From RUG626 sp051866775 (lineage in GTDB: Bacteria > Bacillota > Clostridia > Oscillospirales > Oscillospiraceae): a stretch of 64,000 nt of DNA. The notes beneath the pieces are model-generated. The model did no database searches, was not told the DNA's origin, and saw nothing but the letters and a program-made list of their open reading frames with translations. The stretch is from the NCBI GenBank assembly GCA_051866775.1, contig JBJDXR010000022.1, positions 69,871 to 133,870 of the forward strand, written 5' to 3'. Positions 32,742-41,593 of the stretch are shown piece after piece. Each line of letters begins with the position of its first letter. Positions within the stretch are counted from its first letter, which is position 1. The position numbers and the translations under genes were made by a program.

Positions 32742-33623
32742 CTATTTCATCCTGTTTTGAAGGATGGACTGCCTTGGGAAGCCCAGCTTGTCCCGCTGCC
32801 CGGGATTTAACATAATGGATGACTGTATGACGCCCCAGATGGTGATCTCGCACAGGTTCGGCAGGAACATATAGTGCAGGTCATCCGGTATGTCATGGCT
32901 GTAATATAGGATGTGATCTGCAAGCCTTGCAAGTGTGGAATCCGGCGTGGCAGTTATGGCAATAACCTTCGCGCCCTGTTCCTTTGCGGTATACAGGGCC
33001 TCGTTTACGCCCCGGGCCTCCCCGCTGTAGGCAAGGCCTATGACGGCGTCGCCCTTCCTCAGAAGCCCTGCGGCGCCGCTCATATTGACGGTGTCGTTAT
33101 ACGCCTGACTGAGTATCCCGGAGAGCATCAGAAGCTGCTGGCCGTAAAGGGCCGAGTAGTAGGAGCTGCTTTGACCATATATGTGTACGGTATTGGCGCT
33201 TATAATAGCGCCGACTATATCTTGAAGACTGTCAAGATTGACGGTCCGCAAGGTTTCGGCAAAGCATTCGGAGCCGCTTTTTAAAAGCTTCTCCACTATT
33301 GTCTCTATGGGATCCGAGTTTTCTATAAGTGAACCTGCGCTGCCAAGAAGCTCCTTCCGGGACATATAGAATTTAAGCTCGCTGAAACCGGAATAGGAGA
33401 GAGACTGACAAAATCTTGTGATTGTAGATGGGGCTATGCCGGTCTTGCGGGAGAGGGTCGTTATTGAGCAGCGGCTCACCTCCTCCTTATGGTCAAGAAT
33501 GTACTTGGCGAGCTTTTTTTGCTGCTTTGGAAGAAAGGAGTACTGTGTACTGATGCGGCTTAAATACTCACCTGCTCCGCCGTTAAGCTCGTTATCGCTT
33601 TCAATGTGTATATGCATATCCAT
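32742..33623 (-). CDS. RpiR-family transcriptional regulator (copy 1)
   Basis: The 293-residue protein has an N-terminal HTH_6 domain (CSITTLSRKTGIAPSTITRFCQ) and a C-terminal SIS sugar-phosphate-binding domain (VHIYGQSSSYYSALYGQQ, IGLAYSGEARGV). It is divergent from the MmgE/PrpD operon and upstream of the hydrolase-SDR unit. It is clearly paralogous to the regulator at 47250-48122, sharing IAYSGEAR-, TATPxST- and YYSHxIPDDLxY-type text. Confidence 0.92.
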   Translation of the reverse strand: MDMHIHIESDNELNGGAGEYLSRISTQYSFLPKQQKKLAKYILDHKEEVSRCSITTLSRKTGIAPSTITRFCQSLSYSGFSELKFYMSRKELLGSAGSLIENSDPIETIVEKLLKSGSECFAETLRTVNLDSLQDIVGAIISANTVHIYGQSSSYYSALYGQQLLMLSGILSQAYNDTVNMSGAAGLLRKGDAVIGLAYSGEARGVNEALYTAKEQGAKVIAITATPDSTLARLADHILYYSHDIPDDLHYMFLPNLCEITIWGVIQSSIMLNPGQRDKLGFPRQSILQNRMK

Positions 33624-33679
33624 TACATCACCCCGTAAGTACTATCGTAGTATAAGTATATCACAATTTAAAGAAAAAC

Positions 33680-33797
33680 GGAAATATTTCCAAAAAGCCG
33701 TTCTTCATCACAGAAATTTTTAATTGGCTGGGTTTTATTATTTTACATTTAACCGAAAAAAACATATAATTATATAAAACATAGCGAAAATATTTCC
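33680..33797. promoter_or_regulatory. pair of GGAAATATTTCC palindromes, candidate RpiR operators
   Basis: A perfect 12-nt palindrome lies at 33680-33691 and a one-mismatch copy (GAAAATATTTCC) at 33786-33797, centres 106 nt apart, both in the divergent interval between RpiR copy 1 and the MmgE/PrpD operon. Spacing near ten helical turns would allow looping. Assignment to RpiR is inferred from position. Confidence 0.45.
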
Positions 33798-33850
33798 GAA
33801 ATTTAAAGGCTGTTTAAAAGCGTTTTCGTGGAAGGGGAAGTATATTGAAC

Positions 33851-35233
33851 ATGAGCATTGAAGACAGAATATGCTCTTTTATAAGCGGCTTTTCCATCGA
33901 TGCGGTGCCTGAGAATATAATAAGGCGTGGGGAGCGGTCATTTTTCGACACTGTCGCCGCGGCCTTTTCCGGTGCGGGTATGGAGCAGCTTATAAACACC
34001 GCCTACGCACTGGAGCTGGATATAAGTAAAGCCGACGGCGAGGGCTATACGATCCTTGGACTTGGCAGAAGGAAGCTGAGCCTTTCGGATGCGGTTCTCT
34101 TAAACGCCGTTTCGGCCCACTCCTGCGAGTATAACGACCTGTTTTACTGTCTTCCGGGACACCCCAGTGCCGTACTGATCCCGGTGGTACTGGGGCTTGG
34201 GGAAAAGCTCCATAAATCAGGAGCCGAGGTACTTGAGGCATATATCTGCGGTTTTGAGGTGCTGGGAAGGGTCAACCGTGCGCTTATGCCGGAGCACCAT
34301 ATAAGAGGCTTTCACTCCACAAGCACTGCGGGCATCATTGGAGCCGCCGCAGCAGCGGCAAAGCTTTTGAGGCTTGAGGGAGACAAGCTGGCTTCTGCTC
34401 TGTCCATCGCGTGTACATTTGCCTGCGGACTGAGGGGGAACTTCGGCTATACGGTCAATTCCCTGCATGTGGGAAACGCCGCTATGAACGGTTTGCGGGC
34501 GGCGCTTTACGCGCAGAGCGGGATACGGGCAAATCCCGGGCTTGTGGATATGCCCGGCGGGTATATTGACGCCTTCTGGGGAAGCTTGGAAAAATTTTCG
34601 GACGAGCTGGAGCTTCTGGGGAAGGTGTCCGTATTTGAAGACCCCGGGCTTTTGCTGAAGAAATACCCCACCTGTTACTCAACCTATCAGGCTATTGACG
34701 CCGCGGATATGCTTGTCAGGGAGGAGGGCATATGCCCTCATGAGATAGCAAGGGCAGAGTGCCTTACATCTCCCAACCACTACATGTCACTTCCGTCTGA
34801 GTGGCCGGAAAGCGTATATGGGCAGCGCTTCTGCATACCGTTTTGTCTGGCATGGGTGCTTAACGGCGGGAAGGTAAGCGCCGGGAGCTTTGCCATGCCG
34901 CACTTTAACGATACTCAGCTTATTGAGCTTAAAGATAAAATTTATTACGCCGTTGACCCGGGGCAGGAGGGAGAGACCGGCTTCGGCAGCACAAAGGTCA
35001 CGGTTTACCTTAAAGATGGCCGGGTGCTCAGCCGCCGGGCGTATCCGGAGGATAAGGAGCGTGTGGAGGGCTGGAGCGACAGTGCGTTTTTTGAAAAGCT
35101 CTCCGCCTGCATGTCCGGAAGTGTTAAAACAGAGCAGCTTGAGGCCCTGCGGGGCGATGTTTACCGCTTTACAGAGCTTGAAGATATAGCCGTATGGCTC
35201 AAAAACAGATTTGAAACGGAGGCTTGTAAATGA
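33851..35233 (+). CDS. MmgE/PrpD-family protein
   Basis: The 460-residue protein belongs to the 2-methylcitrate dehydratase fold, which includes dehydratases, decarboxylases and epimerases of branched or polycarboxylic acids. Family text includes FFDTVAAAFSG, VSAHSCEYNDLF, GFHSTSTAGIIGAAAAAAKLL and LLKKYPTCYSTY. ATG at 33851 has AAGGGG; an in-frame TTG lies two codons earlier. It opens a five-gene operon and its TGA overlaps the next start. Confidence 0.88.
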   Translation: MSIEDRICSFISGFSIDAVPENIIRRGERSFFDTVAAAFSGAGMEQLINTAYALELDISKADGEGYTILGLGRRKLSLSDAVLLNAVSAHSCEYNDLFYCLPGHPSAVLIPVVLGLGEKLHKSGAEVLEAYICGFEVLGRVNRALMPEHHIRGFHSTSTAGIIGAAAAAAKLLRLEGDKLASALSIACTFACGLRGNFGYTVNSLHVGNAAMNGLRAALYAQSGIRANPGLVDMPGGYIDAFWGSLEKFSDELELLGKVSVFEDPGLLLKKYPTCYSTYQAIDAADMLVREEGICPHEIARAECLTSPNHYMSLPSEWPESVYGQRFCIPFCLAWVLNGGKVSAGSFAMPHFNDTQLIELKDKIYYAVDPGQEGETGFGSTKVTVYLKDGRVLSRRAYPEDKERVEGWSDSAFFEKLSACMSGSVKTEQLEALRGDVYRFTELEDIAVWLKNRFETEACK

Positions 35234-35901
35234 GACTTATAGACCTTTCAACAGAACTGAGGGACGGTATGCCAAAGCCGCCAAGCGGGCCGAGGGTCGA
35301 TATGAAATATGTCCTGACCCACTCGGCGGAGGAGGAGGCGCGCAGGGGCTTCACGAACAAGATGGAGCAGTTTACAATAACGACCCATGTGGCCACTCAC
35401 ATCGACGCACCGGCGCACTTTACTATGAAGGGCAAGAATATTGACGACTACCCGCTGGAATTTTTCTATATGGTGCCGACGGTGCTGCTGGATCTGGAGC
35501 GTGAGCCATACGGTATCATTGACGAGCAGGATATTAAAGACGCAGAGCGTGCCTGCGGCGAGATACAGGAGGGGGATCTTGTAATTATAAACACAGGCTC
35601 ATATAAGCGCTATGAGGATCCGGATTATGAGAAATCGCCGTATCTCACAAGGGAGGCTGCAAGATACCTTGCGGACAAAAAGGTGAAGATGGTGGGCATC
35701 GATTCCTTTACTGTGGATGATCCCAGGGTAAAGGACAAGCCCGCCCATGTGGAGCTGCTGTGTAAAAACGGCATACCTGTCATAGAGTGCGTTGTGAATC
35801 TTGGTGAGCTTCCCATGCACCGCTTTAAGACGATATGTATGCCGCTTAAGGTAAAGGAAGGCTCCGGCGGCTTCACCAGAATGGCCGCGGTTATTGAATG
35901 A
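35230..35901 (+). CDS. cyclase-family (kynurenine formamidase-like) metal hydrolase
   Basis: The 223-residue protein carries the family signature as TTHVATHIDAPAHF, matching HxxTHxDxPxH, after LIDLSTELRDGMPKPP. Members hydrolyse amides, lactones or thioesters or dehydrate cyclic compounds with a divalent metal. The start overlaps the previous stop by 4 nt. In this operon a lactonase-type role before a dehydratase step is plausible. Confidence 0.9.
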   Translation: MRLIDLSTELRDGMPKPPSGPRVDMKYVLTHSAEEEARRGFTNKMEQFTITTHVATHIDAPAHFTMKGKNIDDYPLEFFYMVPTVLLDLEREPYGIIDEQDIKDAERACGEIQEGDLVIINTGSYKRYEDPDYEKSPYLTREAARYLADKKVKMVGIDSFTVDDPRVKDKPAHVELLCKNGIPVIECVVNLGELPMHRFKTICMPLKVKEGSGGFTRMAAVIE

Positions 35902-35916
35902 GAGGAGGAAAACAGC

Positions 35917-36189
35917 ATGAAAAAATATATGCGCATCCACAAAAATGACAATGTGGCGGTCATGCTCTATGACGCAAAGCCCGGCGACGTGGTGGAGCTT
36001 GACGATGTTACGGTAACGCTGAACGAGGATATACCGTATGGACACAAGGTCGCGCTGAGGGATTTCAAGACCGGAGATCACGTTATAAAATATAATCAGC
36101 CCATCGGCTATGTGACGGCGGATGCCAAAAAGGGCGACTGGCTGCACATACATAATATTAAGAGCCTGAGAGGAGGCTTTGGGAAATGA
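35917..36189 (+). CDS. UxaA/SuyA-type small subunit (SAF domain)
   Basis: The 90-residue protein is a stand-alone SAF domain (YMRIHKNDNVAVMLYDAKPGD, GHKVALRDFKTGDHVIKY, IGYVT). In altronate and galactarate dehydratases this domain is fused to the large domain; in (2R)-sulfolactate sulfo-lyase it is the separate subunit SuyA. It overlaps the large-subunit gene by 4 nt, implying a two-subunit enzyme. Confidence 0.88.
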   Translation: MKKYMRIHKNDNVAVMLYDAKPGDVVELDDVTVTLNEDIPYGHKVALRDFKTGDHVIKYNQPIGYVTADAKKGDWLHIHNIKSLRGGFGK

Positions 36190-37343
36190 GAACTACATTC
36201 TTTGGCTTTGAGAGAGCCAACGGCAGCGTGGGCGTAAGGAACCACGTGGCGGTCATATCCGCCATGGACAACTCAAACTTTGTTGCACGCAGGGTCTGCC
36301 AGCAGGTCAGGGGCACAGTGCCTGTCTGCCCTTGCTTCGGCCGCGGCGAGGTGGGCGATGACCTTGAGCAGCATATAGCGATACTCGGGGGAGTCGGTGC
36401 AAACCCGAATGTTTACTCCGCGGTAATAGTATCATTAGAGCCGGTCATAGCAGGCAGGATCGCCGAGATTATCCGCCGCGAGGGCAAGGAGGCCGTCGTT
36501 CTGTCCTTTGACGAATGCGGCGGCACCGTCGGCACTACTGCCGAGGCTGTCCGCACGGCGGAGCGTATGGTCATTGCCGCGTCCAAGCAGAAGCGTGTGG
36601 AGGCACCGGTCAGCAAGCTTCTTCTGGGAACTGAGTGCGGCGGCTCAGACACGATTTCCGGGCTTATATCTAACCCTGCCACAGGTATGGTTGCTGATAA
36701 GCTGATAGATCTGGGCGGCAGCGCGGTGCTCTCAGAGACCACGGAGTGGATGGGCGCCGAGGAGCAGCTCCGCGCCCGTGCCGTGACGCCGGAGCTCGGA
36801 CAGAGGATCGTAGACGCAATCAAGTGGTATGAGGACTACATCATATCGATAGGCGTTGATATTAACGGCACAAACCCTGCTCCCGACAACATTAAGGGCG
36901 GCCTCAGCACCATTGAGGAGAAGGCCCTCGGGGCTGTTGAAAAGGGCGGAAGCCGCCCGATACAGGATCTCATAACCTACGGTCAGAGGCCCACCAAGCA
37001 GGGACTTACGCTGGTAGACGCCTCACCCGGAGGAGTGGAGAACACCACGACCCTTGCCGCCGCAGGCTGCCAGCTTATAATCTTCTCCACCGGCAAAGGA
37101 AACCCCATAGGAAACCCGGTGGTGCCCACGATAAAGGTCACAGGAAACGACAGGACCATCGTAAACTATGCTGACAATATTGACGTTGACCTCACCCGCG
37201 CGGTGACTGAGGACATAGCCCTTGAGGATGTCGCGGCAGGGCTTTTTGAGGATATGCTGGACTACGCTGACGGAAAGCTCACAACGGCAGAGGTGCTGGG
37301 CGATACGGAGATAGCCGTCACGCGCATTGGCTATACCGTGTAG
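36186..37343 (+). CDS. UxaA/SuyB-type large lyase subunit
   Basis: The 385-residue protein has the family opening FFGFERANGSVGVRNHVAV, the conserved SFDECGGTVGTT and LLGTECGGSDTISGLISNPA segments with cysteines for an iron or Fe-S site, and FSTGKGNPIGNPVVPTIKVTGN. Members eliminate water from sugar acids or sulfite from sulfolactate. The split size (90 + 385) matches SuyAB better than the single-chain UxaA, but split hydro-lyases of unknown substrate are also common in Clostridia. Confidence 0.88.
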   Translation: MRTTFFGFERANGSVGVRNHVAVISAMDNSNFVARRVCQQVRGTVPVCPCFGRGEVGDDLEQHIAILGGVGANPNVYSAVIVSLEPVIAGRIAEIIRREGKEAVVLSFDECGGTVGTTAEAVRTAERMVIAASKQKRVEAPVSKLLLGTECGGSDTISGLISNPATGMVADKLIDLGGSAVLSETTEWMGAEEQLRARAVTPELGQRIVDAIKWYEDYIISIGVDINGTNPAPDNIKGGLSTIEEKALGAVEKGGSRPIQDLITYGQRPTKQGLTLVDASPGGVENTTTLAAAGCQLIIFSTGKGNPIGNPVVPTIKVTGNDRTIVNYADNIDVDLTRAVTEDIALEDVAAGLFEDMLDYADGKLTTAEVLGDTEIAVTRIGYTV

Positions 37344-37359
37344 TATAAGGAGAGATATA

Positions 37360-38175
37360 ATGAACATAGATTACATAAAAAGCATATTTTCCCTTGACGG
37401 GCGCAAGGCGGTGGTCACGGGTGCAAGCTCCGGAATAGGAAGGGCTATCGCGGTCTCATTGGCCAATTTCGGCGCGGAGGTGGCGCTTCTCGGACGGTCC
37501 GCGGAGAAGCTTCGTGAGACACGTGAGATAATCGAGAAAAGCGGCGGGGTGTGTCAGGAGTACATCGTTGACATCTCCGATACGGCCTCCCAGGACAGGT
37601 TCTTTGACGAGTTTATGAAAAAGAACGGACGTCTTGATATTTTCATCGCCAACGCCGGTATAAATAAGCGTGCGGAGCTTCCGGATACCGACCTTGCGGA
37701 TATTGAGGACATGATAAAAACGGACTATTACGGCACCCTCTACGGCATGATCAAGGCGTCAAATATAATGAAGCCCCAGCGTTCGGGAAACATGGTGGTC
37801 ATAACATCGATAAACGCCCTCAGCCCGCTGCCGAATCAGGCGGTTTACTCCAGCGTTAAGGCGGCGCTGGAGAGCGCGATGCAGAGCTTCGCGGGGAGCA
37901 TGGCGGAGTATGGCGTCAGGGTCAACAGCTGTGCTCCGGGATGCATACACACTCCGCTGAACAGGCACATATTCGGCGTGGATGAGTACAGGGAGGAGAA
38001 GGAGAAGAACATCCCCCTCGGGAAGATAGGACACCCGGAGGACATAGGCGATGTTGTGGCAACGATGGTAAGCGACGCTTACCGCTATATGACCGGCTCC
38101 ACCATACTGGTTGACGGCGGCGAGCTGATGCGCAAAAAGCAGAAGCAGCCGGCGATCGACACGCCTGTTCTGTAA
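37360..38175 (+). CDS. SDR-family oxidoreductase
   Basis: This 271-residue dehydrogenase is canonical: nucleotide loop TGASSGIGRAI, IANAGIN, catalytic Ser in VITSINALS, YSSVK with the catalytic Tyr and Lys, and YMTGSTILVDGG. ATG at 37360 follows AAGGAGAG, 17 nt after the lyase gene. It probably oxidises a hydroxyl of the substrate before or after elimination. It is the last gene of the operon. Confidence 0.9.
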   Translation: MNIDYIKSIFSLDGRKAVVTGASSGIGRAIAVSLANFGAEVALLGRSAEKLRETREIIEKSGGVCQEYIVDISDTASQDRFFDEFMKKNGRLDIFIANAGINKRAELPDTDLADIEDMIKTDYYGTLYGMIKASNIMKPQRSGNMVVITSINALSPLPNQAVYSSVKAALESAMQSFAGSMAEYGVRVNSCAPGCIHTPLNRHIFGVDEYREEKEKNIPLGKIGHPEDIGDVVATMVSDAYRYMTGSTILVDGGELMRKKQKQPAIDTPVL

Positions 38176-38189
38176 AGAAATATAAAAAT

Positions 38190-38243
38190 GCGCCGCAAAG
38201 CATACACCCGGAAAACGGGAGCATGGCCTTGCGGCGCTTTTTT
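38190..38243. terminator. terminator between the lyase operon and MFS copy 2
   Basis: Stem GCGCCGCAA / TTGCGGCGC, with an internal CCCG / CGGG hairpin, is followed by TTTTTTG on the plus strand and A residues on the other side. Confidence 0.8.
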
Positions 38244-38252
38244 GTTTTAATC

Positions 38253-39443
38253 TCACACTTTGCTGACTATGAAGCTTATTTTTAAAAGCTTGGCAGTAAT
38301 ATAGTATCCTGCGACTGATAATATGAGGATCACACCCAATATCGTATAGAACATCTCCGAGCCGAGCCATTCTATGATGGGCCCTCCGAAGAGATTGCCT
38401 AATAGCCCGGCGAGGCTTGCGGCCATCATAAGTATTGAGGAGGCGGTAGCCTTCAGGTCATCCGGCGCAATACTGTTTATGTAGTTCGTGGCTGAGCCGA
38501 TGTTAAGCCCGTTGCCGAGACCGGTGAATACCTGGATCAGCAGGAACGCCGGGAAGGACTTAACTGCTAGCCCCATAGACAGGGAAGTTATCCCCAAAAA
38601 GATACCGCCAAGTATTACAAGGAGCGGGAGCGGCACCTTCCTGCGCAGGCGTACCATAAGAAGCAGCGACGGGACCTCCAGTGCGGCGCGGAAGGCGACC
38701 ACAAGCCCATACATGGCTGTGCTCATGCCTTTTTCCTGCATATAGAGAGTCATAAGGCTGTGAAAGGGCTTTGAGGCCAGATAATACACGAACATAAATA
38801 TTACAAACACCCAGTAGGGCTTATTTGAGAGCAGCGAACGAAGCTCCAGCTTCCCGCGCTTTGACACATACCGCGGCTCCGGTGTGCGGCAGAGGAAAAA
38901 CAGCGAAGGTATAAGCACGACAGAGTAAAGCCAGAATGTGGACGCCGCGCCCAGCTTCGGGACAGCCAGCGTGCATAAAGCGCCGCACAGCGCGAAGGTG
39001 AGGGATCCACCCGCTCTCTGAAGCCCAAAATTGTAGCCGTGTTCCGCACAGCTTCTGACGAGTATGTTGTCCACAAGAGAGGAGGACATCTCCTTAAAGC
39101 CGATGCACAGGGGGAGGTACAGCATCATGATGAGCACAAACGCACGGCTGCCGGTGGGAAAAAGCGGCGTCGCAGAGTATGCGATTATGCAGACTATTAT
39201 TGTGGGCACAAGGACCTTTTTTATGGAGCGGAGCTTGTCGCTTATAAACCCGGAGGCGAAGAAGCAGACCAGCGAGGCCACAAATCCGAAGGCATTGACG
39301 GCGCTGACCTGTGAGGCGGTAAAGCCGTTGTCCTGAAGATAGATGTTTATGTAGGACGTAAACGCCAGCGCAAACTGGTATAGAAGGACAAAAAGGAGCA
39401 GGTTCGCCGCTCCTTTTTTAGTTGAGACTAAAGTATTTGTCAT
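38253..39443 (-). CDS. MFS transporter (copy 2)
   Basis: The 396-residue protein has about 12 membrane segments and is a close paralogue of the MFS protein at 28988-30172. The open frame extends to 39509, but the promoter -10 lies at 39481-39486, so the ATG at 39443 (MTNTLVSTKKG) is the only start within the transcript that fits. Its ribosome site is poor. It converges with the lyase operon and may transport that operon's substrate. Confidence 0.88.
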   Translation of the reverse strand: MTNTLVSTKKGAANLLLFVLLYQFALAFTSYINIYLQDNGFTASQVSAVNAFGFVASLVCFFASGFISDKLRSIKKVLVPTIIVCIIAYSATPLFPTGSRAFVLIMMLYLPLCIGFKEMSSSLVDNILVRSCAEHGYNFGLQRAGGSLTFALCGALCTLAVPKLGAASTFWLYSVVLIPSLFFLCRTPEPRYVSKRGKLELRSLLSNKPYWVFVIFMFVYYLASKPFHSLMTLYMQEKGMSTAMYGLVVAFRAALEVPSLLLMVRLRRKVPLPLLVILGGIFLGITSLSMGLAVKSFPAFLLIQVFTGLGNGLNIGSATNYINSIAPDDLKATASSILMMAASLAGLLGNLFGGPIIEWLGSEMFYTILGVILILSVAGYYITAKLLKISFIVSKV

Positions 39444-39480
39444 TGGGGTTGCCAGTGCCTTTCTTAAGACGATAGTACTG

Positions 39481-39509
39481 ATTATAATACTGTTCAGCGC
39501 CCGCTGCAA
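39481..39509 (-). promoter_or_regulatory. promoter of MFS copy 2
   Basis: TTGCAG (39504-39509) and TATAAT (39481-39486) are 17 nt apart. The -10 surroundings are identical over 14 nt to MFS copy 1. CAGTACTATCGT just downstream on the minus strand shares AGTACTATCGT with 33639-33649, next to the RpiR copy 1 start. Confidence 0.55.
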
Positions 39510-39562
39510 GCGGGAGTTTTAGTGTTTTTATGCAAGTTTGAGAATAAGTATCGGTTAAAAAT

Positions 39563-40189
39563 TCAAAAGATACCCCGGTTATATTTTAGCTGGGCAAATA
39601 TCATAAGGCCCAATCCGGATATAAGTAACGCCATAAGTATATATTCCGACAGGGAGGAGGCCAGAAACGCCTTAAGCACGCTGTAAACAATAAGCCCCAG
39701 CCCGGAGAGTATGCTTCCAAGGCCCATAAGACGGCAGTAAGGCAGTTGGTTTTCCTTGGTCACCTTGCGGCGGTTATACCAGTGTATTGAGGCAATATTG
39801 CCTTTTATATTGAAAATACCAAGGATTATGATCATGATCCCCAAAGCCGCAGGAGTTGCATATTCTCTAAGAGGCTTACAGAAACAGAAGATAACAGCGA
39901 GAAGCGCAATACCAGCCAAGCCGGAGAGGACAAAAAGGGCTTTCTTCCGCTTTAGTGTGTTTTTTGTATTTTGAACAGGCTGCTGAGAGCAGCTGCGCTC
40001 AGGCAGAAGCTCGTTTGCAGAAATGCCGAAATAATCTGCCAGAAGTGTGAGGGAATCTTCACCGGGAAGTCCCAGACCGTTTTCCCATTTAGCGACTGCC
40101 GATCGGCTGATGTGTATGTCCGAGGCCAGCTTCTCCTGTGATACCCCTTTCTGTGAGCGAAGCTCCTTCAGCCGTGTGCCGAAATCCAT
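39563..40189 (-). CDS. XRE-type regulator with a membrane domain
   Basis: The 208-residue protein has an N-terminal HTH_3 domain (LKELRSQKGVSQEKLASDI, SRSAVAKWENGLGLP), a linker, and four hydrophobic segments (about 84-105, 112-128, 152-172, 178-198). Membrane-tethered XRE proteins like this are common in Firmicutes and may sense envelope state. No partner gene is adjacent, so it seems a single-gene unit. Confidence 0.85.
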   Translation of the reverse strand: MDFGTRLKELRSQKGVSQEKLASDIHISRSAVAKWENGLGLPGEDSLTLLADYFGISANELLPERSCSQQPVQNTKNTLKRKKALFVLSGLAGIALLAVIFCFCKPLREYATPAALGIMIIILGIFNIKGNIASIHWYNRRKVTKENQLPYCRLMGLGSILSGLGLIVYSVLKAFLASSLSEYILMALLISGLGLMIFAQLKYNRGIF

Positions 40190-40280
40190 AGGTTGTACCC
40201 CCCTTGCTGATTCTACGTCTATTATAGCATCTGAGCCGCAAAACTGCTGTTACTTGTGCTGTTACTTTTTCTTTTTGTGC

Positions 40281-40336
40281 AAAAAGAGCACCCCATCTGC
40301 TGCTCAGCATATAATGCTGTCTGACAAATGGGGTGC
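40281..40336 (-). terminator. terminator of the GGGtGRT operon
   Basis: Outer arms GCACCCCAT and ATGGGGTGC (40288-40336) enclose a smaller CAGCAT / ATGCTG hairpin. The minus-strand reading ends in CTCTTTTTGC. It lies beyond the inserted repeat segment, about 240 nt after the stop. Confidence 0.75.
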
Positions 40337-40364
40337 GGTTTGATATCAAATCTAAAGAGGGGCG

Positions 40365-40416
40365 TTACTTGTTGAGCGCTTCGTTAACTGCGACGGCTAC
40401 GGCAACTGTAGCGCCG
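40365..40416 (-). repeat. 52-bp duplicate of the GGGtGRT gene 3' end
   Basis: The last 17 codons of the GGGtGRT gene, including the stop (40577-40628), recur exactly here. A 160-bp segment lies between the two copies. On the minus strand this second copy would encode the same tail if read from the inserted frame. Confidence 0.9.
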
Positions 40417-40576
40417 TTCCCACGCGGCAGGCCGCGCGGGAGCCCTTTAAATTTAGACTGCTCGGGGCAAATGAATTGCCCCTGCGCCAAGGTTTTGCAA
40501 AGCAAAACACTTGAGCGGCGTAAACGCCGTGCCGCCGAAGGCGGCATGGTCGGCATAATGGCTTTAAGGCTTACGC
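40417..40576. repeat. 160-bp palindrome-rich insert between 52-bp direct repeats
   Basis: The insert contains several short hairpins: GGGGCAA / TTGCCCC, GGTTTTGC / GCAAAAC, GGCGT / ACGCC and CCGCC / GGCGG. It has no gene. The 52-bp repeats on both sides suggest a duplication-generating insertion or slipped rearrangement that left the gene's reading frame intact. It could be a MITE or REP-like unit; no terminal inverted repeat is evident. Confidence 0.5.
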
Positions 40577-41578
40577 TTACTTGTTGAGCGCTTCGTTAAC
40601 TGCGACGGCTACGGCAACTGTAGCGCCGACCATCGGGTTGTTGCCCATGCCCAGGAAGCCCATCATTTCAACGTGAGCAGGGACGGAGGAGGAGCCTGCG
40701 AACTGAGCGTCAGAGTGCATACGGCCCATGGTATCGGTCATGCCGTAAGAAGCCGGGCCGGCGGCCATGTTGTCCGGGTGGAGGGTACGGCCCGTGCCGC
40801 CGCCGGAAGCGACGGAGAAGTACTTCTTGCCCTGCTCAACGCACTCCTTCTTATAGGTGCCGGCGACAGGATGCTGGAAGCGGGTCGGGTTGGTGGAGTT
40901 TCCGGTGATGGAAACGTCAACACCCTCATGGTGCATGATGGCGACGCCCTCACGGACATCGTCGGCGCCGTAGCAGCGGACTGCGGCACGCTCGCCGTTG
41001 GAATAAGCGATCTCGCGGACTATCTTAAGTTCGCCGGTGTAGTAGTCAAACTGGGTCTGTACATAGGTAAAGCCGTTGATGCGGGAGATTATTTGAGCGG
41101 CGTCCTTGCCAAGACCGTTAAGGATAACGCGAAGCGGGGTCTTGCGGGCCTTGTTGGCGTTGCGGGCGATGCCGATGGCGCCCTCCGCGGCGGCGAAGGA
41201 CTCGTGACCGGCAAGGAACGCGAAGCACTGTGTCTCGTCTCTCAGAAGCATTGCGCCTAAGTTTCCGTGGCCAAGGCCGACCTTACGGTCGTCAGCAACA
41301 GAACCCTTAATGCAGAAGGCTTGAAGGCCGATACCGATAGCCTCAGCGGCCTCGGCGGCGCTCTTTACGCCCTTCTTTATCGCGATGGCCGCGCCCATGG
41401 TGTAGGCCCAGCAGGCGTTTTCAAAGCAGATGGGCTGGATGCCTTTGACGATGGAGTATGGGTCAAGGCCCTTCTCGTCACAGATCTGCTTTGCCTCCTC
41501 GAGACTGGCAATGCCGTACTCTGCGAGGACGGAATTTATGTTGTCGATTCTTCTCTCATAGCTTTCAAAAAGTGCCAT
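40577..41578 (-). CDS. GGGtGRT protein
   Basis: The 333-residue protein contains the motif that names its family, SGGGTGRT near residue 255, and matches it in length. The family is widespread in Clostridia and other anaerobes, its function is unknown, and it is usually paired with a NifU-like scaffold gene, as here (15-nt gap). A near-perfect promoter implies high expression. An exact copy of its last 52 nt lies downstream. Confidence 0.88.
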   Translation of the reverse strand: MALFESYERRIDNINSVLAEYGIASLEEAKQICDEKGLDPYSIVKGIQPICFENACWAYTMGAAIAIKKGVKSAAEAAEAIGIGLQAFCIKGSVADDRKVGLGHGNLGAMLLRDETQCFAFLAGHESFAAAEGAIGIARNANKARKTPLRVILNGLGKDAAQIISRINGFTYVQTQFDYYTGELKIVREIAYSNGERAAVRCYGADDVREGVAIMHHEGVDVSITGNSTNPTRFQHPVAGTYKKECVEQGKKYFSVASGGGTGRTLHPDNMAAGPASYGMTDTMGRMHSDAQFAGSSSVPAHVEMMGFLGMGNNPMVGATVAVAVAVNEALNK

Positions 41579-41593
41579 TATTCTGTCCTCCCT

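Noticed and set aside
35917..37343. Definite naming as suyA/suyB or uxaA
   Set aside because: The architecture favours SuyAB, but no sulfonate transporter, sulfolactate dehydrogenase signature or sulfite exporter is seen, so no symbol is assigned.
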